Source: Oscarella lobularis
Taxonomy: Eukaryota > Porifera > Homoscleromorpha > Homosclerophorida > Oscarellidae
Assembly (NCBI RefSeq): GCF_947507565.1
Contig: NC_089184.1
Location: 3,156,066-3,220,065, forward strand
Reading direction: 5' to 3'
Length of the DNA: 64,000 nucleotides
In this document: positions 21,878 to 31,736 of the stretch, one piece after another
Layout: each line of letters opens with the position of its first letter
Numbering within the stretch: the stretch's first letter is position 1
The notes under the pieces: generated by a model
The model's database searches: none
What the model saw: the letters and a program-made list of their open reading frames with translations, nothing else
Told to the model about the DNA's origin: nothing
Made by a program: the position numbers and the translations under genes

Positions 21878-22030
21878 GCAAGTGTGACAGCAACTGCGCT
21901 TTTCCCTTTACTTACCAGAGAATCAAGTACACTGATTGTACAAAAGTTTGATGGCAATATCGGAATTTCAGCCCTTGGTGCATGACAAACGGAAGTCAAG
22001 CAATGTAGACGTCTTGTAATTGCGATTTCG
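21878..22030 (+). pseudogene. FN2/kringle-like symmetric exon with two in-frame stops
   Basis: A phase 1-1 segment of 51 codons with a pyrimidine-rich acceptor ending GTAG before 21878 and donor G|GTAAAC after 22030. In the receptor frame it reads GKCDSNCAFPFTYQRIKYTD, then CTK, then SPWCMT and SCNC. This is the pattern of a fibronectin type II module (C-x-FPF-x-Y, Y-x-x-CT, WC-T). TGA at 21949-21951 and TAG at 22006-22008 interrupt it. Inclusion would truncate the receptor after the first CRD, and skipping leaves the frame intact. Confidence 0.55.
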
Positions 22031-24006
22031 GTAAACACAAGTGTGTTTGAGCTATTAATAACTTACGTTTTCAATTTCAGCTATAGTTCAAGATCTTGGC
22101 ACATGTGAACTATACTCGAGTGCTGGCCTGTGTGGGGATCGGGCAAATTCTTTTGTCTTTGTGGATTCTCTATACAGTCAATCTCGCTTAGCCGTCGAAT
22201 CTCTGAGAATGCTTGAAGACATTAAGGAGGATTTACATCAAGCACTAAACGCCTCTTGCTACGACACCTTTCTAAATTTATTTTGTCACTTGCTCTTTCC
22301 TGATTGTTTGACCGTAACGATTGGGCCTTGCAACTATACCTATCCAGCTCCTTTGTGCTCAAGAGAATGCTCAATGCGATTTGGTCACAACAGAAGCTGC
22401 TCTTCGAATTACGAAGACGCTCTAGCCTTAGTTGAAGCATATTTTGCGCAGAATTCAATCAGCCCTGTTCAAATGATTTTTAAGGCGCCAAGCTGTAATG
22501 AAATTCCAAATAAAAGAGATTCTAGATGCATGATGATAAAAAATTTGCCCAACGCTTTAACAGAAGCGGAAACAAATACAGGCGATAAAAATTTCATCGT
22601 CACTGCTTTCGTTCCAGCAACTATCTCAGGATTACTGATTGTGGCTATTCTGGTTGCACTGTGGCGCAAGAAATACGTTGTTTGGAGACGTCGTGCGCCA
22701 AAGACGCATGAGCCTATTGAGCTCGAACTTCAGACATCAGCCAATAAGCTCTGGGATTCCGAAATGGTTACCAAGATAGGAAACTTCAGGGTTTGTCCTA
22801 GACGTCTTATAGTAGAGAACGATATAGGAGAAGGTACGTCTAAGAGTCGCGACAATCACACCATGCATCTGTAAGATCTCACGTATGCAGGTAACTTTGG
22901 GAGAGTCTATAAGTGTCAATTGGATGGGAATACGGTTGCTGCAAAATCAGCTAAAGCAGGTGCGTAGGTACATATAATAGGAATTTGCTGTTTTAATTAT
23001 AACTAATGTAGAAGTTAATGTGCGGGACTTCTTAATCGAAGCCTTTCGAATGAAAAACCTTCATCATCCCAACGTGATGAAGTTGATTGGCATCTGCTGG
23101 TCACCCAATCCTGAAGACGAGCAATACTACAGGCCTTTGGTATTGCTTCCTTATATGGTTCTACAAGATTTGAAGACATATTTAAGAAAGCAAAGAGTCC
23201 TTTATTCGCGCAGTTCTGCAGCTAATGATGAAGATCATAAAGATACGACTCGCAGTATAACAGGGGCTTTGGGGCTACAGCATCTTTGTGATAACAGAAT
23301 ATGTCTTTAGCTTTGCAAACTGCTGCAGTTTGGCTATCAAATTGCCAAAGGAATGGAATATTTGTCCGGGAAGATGATACGGCATCGAGATTTGGCTGCC
23401 CGCAATTGCATGTATGTACCATTCATTATAGCGCATTTAATGTTTACTTGAGCCACTCTAGGGTGGACTGGGATCTGACCATCAAAATATCCGATTTCGG
23501 ATTAGCTCGAGTATTGCAAGAGGACAAGGAATATTACCGGATTACACCTGGCAAAGGCAATCAACTTCCTATTCGCTGGGTAGCACTCGAAGGATTAACA
23601 GACGGAATATTTACATCAAAAAGCGACGTGGTGAGTCCCTATCATAGTGATGTGAAAGCGTCTACTGGTTCCTATCTACTTATTCAGTGGTCGTATGGGA
23701 TTACGTTGTGGGAGGTGATGGCGATAGGAAAGACTCCATGCATATCCCGGTGTACCTATTAGCGATCTCATCAAGCTCCTCGAAGAAGGAATGCGACTCA
23801 GTCAACCAAAGCACTGCCCTGATAGAATGTAATTGATGATGCTGCTACTGATGTATAATAATATTTGTACTCTATAATGTAAGGTTCAAAATCATGGGCG
23901 ATTGTTGGAGGAAGACCCAGAAGAGCGACCGTTATTTCCGCAGCTAGTCAATGATGTCAGTGAACTGATGTTGGCCAACAAAGAAGGGGGTTACGTAGCA
24001 GTTTAG

Positions 24007-24897
24007 TGACGTGTAAAAGTCGGCTTCATCGTACACCTATTTTGGCCGGTTGGGAGATAGAGCAGACTGCATTAGCCTCACTTTTATTCACAATTTTATA
24101 TACGGTTTTTAATTACTGTGTGCTACTGTAGCGTCCGCCAATACGTAATTAATTACATGTCAAACACATGTCAACTAAGTTTCTTGATTACACTGTCAGT
24201 TGGTAGCAATTCGCATTAGAGCAGAAAAGTATGATGCTGATGCTGCACTTTTCCTCATCCTTCAAGTCTCAAAACTTGATATTTAAAAAAATGGTAGCGT
24301 GCGTTAGGTCTTCTCGTCCCGTTTTCTTTTCCCGTTTTCTCGTTCTTCTCGACCAACGGCGGTATGTTTTTCGTTCGTAATGGTTCTCAGCTAGACTGGA
24401 GGGGTGTTGTAGCTCTTCGTCTTGCTTTCCAAGTCTCGCTTGGCCTTGTAGCAAAAGAGCTCTTCTCCTAGGCTTGCTCTTACACTCTGCGTAGTAGTCG
24501 ACTGTGCCGTTGCAGAGTGTCTACGTACCACGACTTTACTAGATAGCTATGAAAGTCGACAGTGGCAGGCCTGAGGAGAAATCTCTGCGTCCTGACATTT
24601 TCACGCTTTCAACTCGTACTAGACAGAGAGAAATGATGCATTTTTCTTTCTATTTTAAAACAATTGTTTTAAGATTACCAGGGTGAGTTCTTTATTATCG
24701 TGGCGACTTCCACAGGCAAAGTCGTCAACACATTCCATCCTCACCATATTTTTAATGTGTTAGTAGATTAACTTTCGTTAGCAATTCCAAAATGATTAGT
24801 TTAATTCTATTCAAAGCATAAATATTGGTACAATTGTACTACTATATATAGGTAATGTTTCGTTCCTAAACTGAGAATATATTGATCTTTCTTTAGG
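24007..24897. other. Intergenic; likely 5' leader of the sialyltransferase
   Basis: No coding region recognised. A pyrimidine-rich TTTCTTTAG acceptor ends one base before the sialyltransferase ATG, so a non-coding leader exon probably lies in this interval. No repeats or RNA genes were noticed. Confidence 0.4.
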
Positions 24898-25827
24898 ATG
24901 GAGCCATCTGTCATCCAGTTTTTTGTAGTTCTAATTCTCTCGCTCTTCGTCACTCTATTGATGCTCTTCGCCACGATCCATCTTCCCAACGTCTCACACT
25001 ACCGCCGCACTGCCGACATCTCCAAATCAAACACCTTCGAACTGAGTTGCTACGGACCGCACTCGCTCCTCGTCTGCTCAAACAACGCACGCAACTACGA
25101 CGAACTCTACTTCAAAGCAGCCCAATTCGCCACAGACGACGATTTCTTCACGGAACCACTCCTCCGTCGCGTCCACGACACTTGCGCCGTTGTTGGCTCC
25201 TCAGGCAATCTTCTCAACTACGAATTTGGTGCTGAAATCGACTCACGCGACGTCGTGTTCCGTATCAATCTGCCACCTATAAAGGGATACGAAAAATACG
25301 TTGGAAGTCGCGAAGGCGACGTTCTCGTTCTTAATTCTTTCTTGTCGCATTGGCCTTGCCATGACGTGAAGCGTTTTTTTGTGACGAGTCATCGGAATCC
25401 GACTGCCTATGCCGAGTTCGTGAGGAACTGTTGGACGCGGTACCGACGTAAGACCTACGGTATGGCACCTCGCGTTTTTGAATTGAGTAATCGCCTGTTT
25501 TACGCTTATGGGCGGAAGTATGGGACTGCTCGGTCGCGGTTTTGGGTTGAATTTAAGTGGATGTTTCCAACGTCTGGTTTCGATACTGTTGTGTTTGCTT
25601 TGCACTTGTGTCGTGAAGTGCACATGTATGGTTTTGGGTTGCGAGAGGCGAAGCGATTTGAGTATTTTAATAATGCGACTGTGAAAGAGGTTCGGGTTTC
25701 GCACGATTTTTCTGCTGAAGCGTTGTTTTTTACCGACTATGCTGATGGTAGGCATGATGATTCTCTCGTCGATTTGTCGTGGGAAGGATACGGCAAATTG
25801 ATTATTCACGGACCGTCTCTTCTATAG
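24898..25827 (+). CDS. Sialyltransferase, glycosyltransferase family 29
   Basis: A 309-residue intronless frame. Golgi type II enzyme that transfers sialic acid from CMP-sialic acid to glycans. Residues 8-28 form the signal-anchor (FFVVLILSLFVTLLMLFAT). Sialyl motif L spans about 96-139: CAVVGSSGNLLNYEFGAEID, then FRIN, then YEKYVGSR, which binds CMP-sialic acid. Motif S spans about 223-247: FPTSGFDTVVFALHLCREV then YGFG. The motif L and motif S cysteines (C96, C238) match the conserved disulphide pair. Motif VS is HDFSAE at 269-274, with the catalytic His. All diagnostic motifs are present, and the stem is short. The linkage specificity (ST3, ST6 or ST8) cannot be told from sight. A paralogous N-terminus lies at 1-119. 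Confidence 0.9.
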   Translation: MEPSVIQFFVVLILSLFVTLLMLFATIHLPNVSHYRRTADISKSNTFELSCYGPHSLLVCSNNARNYDELYFKAAQFATDDDFFTEPLLRRVHDTCAVVGSSGNLLNYEFGAEIDSRDVVFRINLPPIKGYEKYVGSREGDVLVLNSFLSHWPCHDVKRFFVTSHRNPTAYAEFVRNCWTRYRRKTYGMAPRVFELSNRLFYAYGRKYGTARSRFWVEFKWMFPTSGFDTVVFALHLCREVHMYGFGLREAKRFEYFNNATVKEVRVSHDFSAEALFFTDYADGRHDDSLVDLSWEGYGKLIIHGPSLL

Positions 25828-26165
25828 AAATTACCATTAGCCCTTTGGATTTTCTTGGAAATATTCAATTTACCTAATCGTAATCTAATTGGCAAGGCTT
25901 TTGCTGTGAGCAATGCTATATGCTGCAATGGGCATCTTTGCTTTGAGTGATGTAGACTGTTGTCTAAGTGTGAATGAAACAGATACATTGGTTGATTGCA
26001 TTCCAAGCGCTCACACACAAGAATAGAGTGATACTGAAGTAGCTAGTAGGAACAACACCGTAAAAATCGTCTGGTATAATACTCATTTGCATTCCCTTTT
26101 ACAATGACGCTTTGCCAAAGAATGAGCCGTGCGTCTTTTCCTTTCAAGCGCTGAAACGCCTACCT
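25828..26165. other. Sialyltransferase 3' flank; nothing recognised
   Basis: AT-rich sequence after the stop codon, with no coding region, repeat or RNA gene recognised. Confidence 0.4.
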
Positions 26166-26220
26166 CACGTGCAGCACGTGATTGTCCGGAACTTTTCGTG
26201 ACATCAATGACACGTGTCAA
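26166..26220. promoter_or_regulatory. Cluster of three CACGTG E-boxes
   Basis: CACGTG occurs at 26166-26171, 26175-26180 and within the 12-bp perfect palindrome TGACACGTGTCA at 26209-26220. Such clusters bind bHLH-zip factors (Myc/Max, USF, TFE families) in animals. The sequence just downstream (26.2-26.9 kb) is GC-rich with splice-like signals, so this may be a promoter. This is inferred. Confidence 0.35.
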
Positions 26221-26973
26221 ACTCCCGTAAAGATAGTTCGGAGCAGCACGACGACGAAACGGCTCTAGGGAGACCCACTCTAGCTAAATTTATCGCTGCT
26301 GGCCGTAGTTTAACCTCTCATTTCAGTCTTTACCCGATCGCGAAGGGGGAACTCGCTTCTACGTCGTACGAGTCTTCTACGAGGCTCAATCGTTCTGCTT
26401 TCCTTCGTCAATGATAAGCCGATGGATTGTTTTCCCCAGATAGTCGCTCCCGTTCGTCTATTTTTCTCCAGTTCGCCGAACGAAGACTCGACATGACACG
26501 CGAAAATGGCGGTGTTTGCGGGGGCGTGACGCGGTATGCTTTCGCGTTTCGCTATAGTGTCTTTTCATAGGCTTCGGGGACTTTCTTTGGCCGATCGAGG
26601 CTGTTCGGATCTGTTTCGCTTGCAAAAACGACTTCGCGTACGTGAGTGGGGCCCCCTTTTTTCGACGAGGCACTTTGAAAAATCGAAGCGAATTCTCACG
26701 TTTGTCTCCTTAGGAAAATGTTTCTCGCTTGCGCTTTCTGCGTCCGCATTTGAAGCTAGAAGCCGTAGCACGTTTTCGCTCATTCGTTTTGTTTTTAGCA
26801 CTTTAGAAGGCGCCCTTTCAAAAGTAAACAACTCTTTGAAGCACTAGGGGTCGGTTGCTCTTACGTCGCAAAGGAATCGTGATGCTTTAGTGAGTGGGGC
26901 CCTTTTCAAGGAACATTCAGAAGATGAGGTGAAGTTAATTTTTCTCGATCCTAACGTTTGTTTGCTTAGGTAA
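26221..26973 (+). other. GC-rich region with splice-like signals, no coding frame recognised
   Basis: Two similar intron-like segments begin CGTGAGTGGGGCCC (about 26642 and 26889) and end in a pyrimidine tract plus CCTTAG or GCTTAG (about 26714 and 26970). The repetition resembles the duplicated exon-intron array further downstream. Plus-strand frames here are not recognisable as protein. It may be the 5' part of a non-coding or decayed transcript. Confidence 0.3.
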
Positions 26974-27330
26974 ATCGTGAAGGGTCCAATTTTTCAATGC
27001 TGGGCGTTGTCGAACGCTGGTGGTATGACTCTTTTTATTTATTTATTGCCATTTTTCTTAAAAGATTCGTTTTATTTAGGTGTACTGTACTTACGTAGCT
27101 GTTTTTCTTTAATCAATCTTTTATTTCAGCATAGGTTCTTCACGTAATTAATTAATTAATGGGGCGAATTTCTTCAATGCTGGGCGTGCCGGTGGTATGA
27201 CTCCTTTATGTTTATTTGTTGACATTTTCTTATAGACGATTTAGGTGTACTTACGTACTTGTCCTTCTATAATTAATTGGTTATTAATCTTTTATTTCAA
27301 TTTAGGTTCTTCGTGTATTTTCACTTCATT
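26974..27330. repeat. Direct duplication of about 185 bp
   Basis: Copies at about 26974-27162 and 27163-27330 share CTTCAATGCTGGGCGT (with TT for CT in the first), GGTGGTATGACTC, ATTTAGGTGTACT, CTTACGTA, CTTTTATTTCA and AGGTTCTTC in the same order. Both are AT-rich with intron-like 3' ends. Poly-ATTA runs follow at 27430-27510. Confidence 0.65.
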
Positions 27331-27560
27331 TTTCTTCATCATTTACACGTCATCTTCTTACACTTCAACTTCACCTAATCTTCACCTCGTCAATCATCTT
27401 ACTTTAGGCATCTATAGAGGCAGTTAGGGTAGAGGATTATTAATTAGGGTAATTAATTAGGTAATTAATTAATTAATTAATTAGGTAATTAACTAATTAA
27501 TTAATTAGATAGATAAATAGAATTTTTTATTCATTTTGACTAATTTTATTTTTCTTGCAG

Positions 27561-28990
27561 GCGTCCTGATGAAGATCGTCGCCTCAACGGAAGACGACAT
27601 TCAAATAAAGGTTTCTGTATTAATTGATGTCTTTTTTCCGTACTTCTTCTTTCTTTAGGGGGCCTAGGTGCGGACGGGATAGTGCTACGCCTATGGAAGA
27701 CGTCTTATGCGGTACCTGTATATTGTCCTTGCGTTTTCTTTTGCTTTCTTTTTTTTAGATTTAGGGCGGATGCAAGACGGGAAGGCAAGAGGACGACGTT
27801 GACGTAAGTGAGGGACGAAGATTGAGGTATCTGTATGTAGTGCTTCCATTTTCACTTGCTGGCTTTTTTCAATAGATGATGCTGACTTGAAGGGGACGAA
27901 GACGAAGAAGAAGCAGACGAAGAGGAAGTGGACGAAAAAATGCAAGAGGTATCTGTATGGAGTACTCATTTTTTCTTTTGCTTTCTTTTCTTTGAGATTT
28001 AGGTTTTCAAGGACGCAGGGACGAAGAAGAGGGACGAAGACGATGAAGACGAATGATGGAGACGAAGATGACGTGGACGAAGAAATGGCACAGGTTTCTG
28101 CATGGGTTGATTATTTTTTCCCTTGCTTGCTTTCTTTTGAGTTTTAGGTGCGCCGGAATGTTGAAGATGATGTAGACGAAAACGAAGTCGACGAAGATGA
28201 TGTAGACGAAGAAAGTCCTGAGGTATCTGTATGGAATGCTTAGTTTTTCTTTTGCTTTCTTTTGTTTGAGATTTAGGTTCTCAAGGACGAAGGGATGAAG
28301 TAGAAGTAGACGAAGGCGATGTAGACGAAGTAGAGGCGACGAAGAGGACGAAGACGAAGAATTTACAGAGGTATCTGTATGGATTGCCTATTTTTTCTTT
28401 TGCTTTCTTTTTCTTGAGATTTAGGTTCTCGATGACGAAGGGACGAAGTAGATGTAGACGAAAGAGATGTTGACGAAGATATTGCTGAGGTATCTGTATG
28501 GATTGTTTATTGTTTCTCTTGCTGTTTTTCTTTGAGTTTTAGGACGACGATGGGATGAAGAAGAAGGGACGAAGATGACGGAGACGAAGATGAAGTCGAC
28601 GAAGAATTGACAGAGGTATCTGTATGGGTAGCTTAGATTTTCTCCTGCTTGCTTCTGTTTGAGTTTTAGGTGCTCAAGGAAGATGAAGTAGAAGGGACGA
28701 AAAAGACGTGGACGAAGATGATGCAGACGAAGAAATAGCACAGGTATCTGTATGGATTGTTTACAGTTTCCCTTGCTTGCTTTTCTTTGAGCATTAGGTC
28801 TCAAGCAGGATGAAGAAGAGGGGACGAAACCAGCATTCGCAAAGGTATCTGTATGTAGCGCTCATGATATTTCTTTTGCTCGTTCTTTTTTGAGTTTATA
28901 GGTACTCTATGCAGGGACGACGAGACGACGGGACGACGGGACGACGGAGGACAGCGCCGAGGACAACGACGCAGTGACGGTTTTTCAAGG
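27561..28990 (+). repeat. Tandem array of about eleven exon-plus-intron-like units
   Basis: Units of about 105-150 bp each hold an AG|G acceptor, a 47-94 bp purine-rich block of GACGAAG repeats, a donor GAG|GTATCTGTATGG, and an intron-like piece of about 53-58 bp ending TTTGAGATTTAG or similar. The purine blocks can be read as acidic sequence (VDEDDVDEE) just before each donor. In most units that frame meets a TGA or TAG in the first half, and block lengths are not constant modulo three (50, 53, 62, 73, 91, 75, 94, 65, 73, 74, 47). Splice signals are therefore kept better than frame. It could be a decayed acidic-repeat gene, a multi-exon non-coding RNA or a minisatellite that captured an exon-intron pair. 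Confidence 0.7.
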
Positions 28991-29007
28991 ATCACCTTTT
29001 TAAGGTA

Positions 29008-29121
29008 TAGATCAGTAGATTAATAAGAATTAAGTAATTAAATTAAGTAATTAAATTAAGTAGCTCTAATTAGTCTCGTAGCTAGGTAGCTAGGTAGCTA
29101 GGTAGCTAGGTAGCTAGGTAG
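29008..29121. repeat. Short simple repeats (AATTAAGT and TAGC types)
   Basis: Several copies of TTAAGTAATTAAA are followed by about five to six copies of GTAGCTAG ending at about 29121, immediately before the Pro-Ala array. Confidence 0.75.
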
Positions 29122-29328
29122 TAGAATCATCACCAGCAGCACCAGCAGCACCGGAAGCAGCAGCAGCAGCAGCTGCTGCACCAGCACCAGCACCAGCACC
29201 AGCACCAGCACCAGTACCAGAACCAGCACCAGCACCAGCACCAGCAGCACCAGCAGCACCAGCACCAGCAGCACCAGCAGCACCAGCAGCACCGGCACCA
29301 GCACCAGCAGCACCACCAGCACCACCAG

Positions 29329-29360
<32 letters not shown>

Positions 29361-29375
29361 CCAGCACCGGCACTG

Positions 29376-29414
<39 letters not shown>

Positions 29415-29857
29415 CCGGCACCGGCAGCAGCAGCAACAGCACAAGCCGCACCAGCAGCACCAGCACTAGCAGCAAAAGCTGCAGCAACTGCAGCAGAAGC
29501 AGCAGCAGCAGCGGCAGCTGCTAGCAGCACCGCAAGCAGCAGCAGGACCGGAAGCAGCAGCAGCAGCATCGGTATCAGCACCAGTACCAAATTCTTCACC
29601 TGTACCAGCACGAGAAGAAGCTCCTTCACAGGAACCAGCACCGGAAGCAGCAGCAGCAGCAGCAGCAGCAACGGAAGCAGCATTAAAACCAGCTTCTGCG
29701 CCGGCACCAGTACCGAAAGCAGCTCCTGTACTGGCTCCAGCACCGGAGGAATCAACTGCGCCAGGACCCCAGTACCTGCTGCCCTCGCATCTGCAGTATC
29801 TATGGCAACCAGTACGCCGGAGTGTGGATCACTTCAAACAGCAATCCAACCTTGAAA
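29122..29857 (+). repeat. CAG/CCAGCA repeat array with Pro-Ala reading frames
   Basis: Dense mix of CAG and CCAGCA units. On the plus strand one frame from about 29092 to 29525 reads as Pro-Ala and Ala runs with no stop. From about 29470 a different frame carries the Pro-Ala reading (APVPNSSPVPAREEAPSQEP, then APVPKAAPVLAPAPEES) to a stop near 29872. The Pro-Ala sense is thus continuous only if the frame changes once near 29.5 kb. No Met opens either frame. The minus-strand Leu, Ala or Cys-rich frames are artefacts of the repeat. Possibly a low-complexity secreted or cuticular-type protein fragment, or simply a microsatellite. Confidence 0.6.
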
Positions 29858-29872
29858 GGAAAGCAAGGAGGT

Positions 29873-31472
29873 AATAATGGACGTGATGAAATCAATCTAT
29901 TTGCCTAAACGCACCTGTTTTACTACTACATTTTCTCAAATGGACGTGGTCTGCTGGAGAGCAATGATATATACGGTAAGTTGAATCAAAACGCGTGCAG
30001 ATAAATACTACATCGTCTTTTTAAGAAATTCTCTGCTTTGGTGAGATATTCTATTCATTGTGACGTCAGAGCGCGCTTATTTTTTGTTGCGCGCGCATTG
30101 CAGCAATGCTTCGGCAATGGATCAACGTTGCTCCGTACTTCGGATGCTCAGCGCGATGACGGATCGGCGACGAAGGGCATCCGTGTTATTAAATATATTA
30201 TTATTTTTGATTCGAAGGATTGGAGGCGACTCAAGTTGTCAAGATCAATTCGACGGCTCTTTTCATTCACTGGCAAAACATTTCGACGAATAACGTCACC
30301 ACCCCGCCCGAATTCTATACAAAATGGAATTCGAGTATAAGGAAGGTTGTACTTGTCTATTGGGGCTAAATGTTCTTTTTTAGGTCTGGGGTCCTGAGCA
30401 TGACCCCTTGATGAAAAACTGCTCCTAAGCCGGGGTCCTGGGCAAGACCCCGTCATCAAAAACTGCCTTTGCATGAGGTGAGAGTATGTGCAATTTTTAC
30501 AAATTTAATTAATAAATTATCTGTCCCTTGCCTTTTGTTTACGAGCAGTTAAGGCAGTAGTGTAAATCATCAAACTCTCTCTGATATAATGCTGACCACG
30601 CCCATCCAATAAAAACCAATATAATTAATAACCGTTGTGATACAAAGCTTTTCGTCGGCCATGTATTTGCTCAAAATATTCCCGCCTTCTTTGCCGCTCA
30701 CGGTCATCCAATCCGCCGCCACGCCCACCTGCCATGCCGAAAGGGGAAAAAGCGGTTTTTTTGAGGAAAATGAAATGCTCTCGTCGTCGCACCGGAATAT
30801 CGTATCCGCCTGCACTTTCAACAGCTGTCTGTACGTGTGATGACGATTTTCAGCGCATTTCCTTGCCTGAACGACTTGAGTGGATGATCGGTGCACGCTT
30901 CTGCTGCCATTGCGTACGTCTTTCGTTCGCGATCGTAGTCGCGACGAATCGGCGCCCTACAAAAGAGGACTGCATTTTACTCAATGAATCTTCCCGTCCC
31001 GGATCTTCCCGACGTTCCCGTCCCGGATCTTCCCGACGTTCCCGTCCCGGATAATCCCCACACCTGCCCTACTCGACTCCCTCCCTGCTCGCCTCTACAC
31101 TCGTCCCTGCTCGTCGCTTTCAAAACGAAAGTAAGAGTGTCATTTGACCGTCGCTATTTTTTGCCGTGCGTTCGACTTTGACAAATTCGTCCCAAGCGAT
31201 GACTAGTTTCTCGCGAACACGCAACGAACGTCGCTACACTGTTTTATCCTCCGGAAAGGGCGAGTAGACTAGTCGACGGCGGCGCTTCGGCAACTAGCGA
31301 ATTGCGCTTATGCGCTAAAAGCGTTTGTCGTTTCGCGAAAGGGGTCCCTTAATTAAATCACGTGACTCGCGAAACTCAACGACTACTCTACTCCAAGTAA
31401 CTTGGAGTAGAATAGCTCTTTGTTCTGGTGCTGCGGGCGTATACGTAGTCGGTATATTGACAAAAACGTTCC
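29873..31472. other. Gene-poor stretch; small repeats only
   Basis: No convincing gene. A TGACGTCA lies at 30061-30068. A 37-bp segment with the internal inverted repeat GGGGTCCTG...GACCCC is duplicated at about 30386-30468. Short frames at 30570-30896 (minus) and 30734-31054 (plus) overlap each other and match nothing I recognise. A short perfect hairpin (CTACTCCAAG, TAA, CTTGGAGTAG) lies at 31388-31410. Confidence 0.4.
30991..31052. repeat. 24-bp tandem repeat, about 2.5 copies
   Basis: The unit TTCCCGTCCCGGATCTTCCC plus GACG repeats at 30991, 31015 and, partially, 31039 with no mismatch over the full copies. Confidence 0.8.
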
Positions 31473-31530
31473 TAGCCTCGATTTCCAGACCCCACTAGCG
31501 CGCTTGGGGGGTGTGGTGCGCGCTGGAAAG
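31473..31530. mobile_element. Diverged copy of a foldback element
   Basis: The stretch CCTCGATTTCCAGACCCCAC then GCGCGCTTGGGGGGTGTGGT matches the element at 33310-33404 in order and spacing, but its right arm has decayed to GCGCGCTGGAAAG. Assignment rests on that similarity. Confidence 0.5.
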
Positions 31531-31736
31531 TTTATATGTAACCTATTTAATCCCTGATGTAACGAAATGCGCGTATCGCGAGCGCATGCGCGTAGATTCT
31601 AGCCTATACATGAAATGAGTACTCTCAATCCCTAGGAAAGAACAGGAGGGCATGACTCTTTATTAATTAAAAAATATCTTTCCCAAAAATGTGCTTATAA
31701 ACTGTGGCTGATTTTTTTCTTCTTACGGTACTTAGT

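Larger units (their letters stand above)
20967..24006 (+). pseudogene. Receptor tyrosine kinase with two frizzled-like CRDs, reading frame disrupted
   Basis: Layout: signal peptide (MTFFIFLSVAAILVEW), first frizzled-type Cys-rich domain in exon 1 (to 21606), Ser/Thr-rich symmetric exon 21653-21808, stop-containing FN2-like exon 21878-22030, second CRD (from 22081, with ASCYDTFLNLFCHLLFPDC), a transmembrane helix (FVPATISGLLIVAILVAL) and a tyrosine kinase. The kinase has GEGNFGRVYKC, AAKSAKA with the Lys, [40 protein letters not shown]. Exons largely join in phase, giving a ROR/MuSK-like plan with CRDs. Defects: a 4-bp TGCA-type insertion at about 23738-23741 breaks GKTPYPGVP, one G is missing at about 23905-23907 before EEDPEERPLFPQL, and the exon junction near 23250-23310 has no GT donor of the right phase. 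The gene is either decaying or mis-sequenced. Confidence 0.7.

Noticed and set aside
29098-29755. Minus-strand Leu-, Ala- and Cys-rich ORFs opposite the CAG array
   Set aside because: All are products of CAG/CTG and CCAGCA repetition read in different frames.
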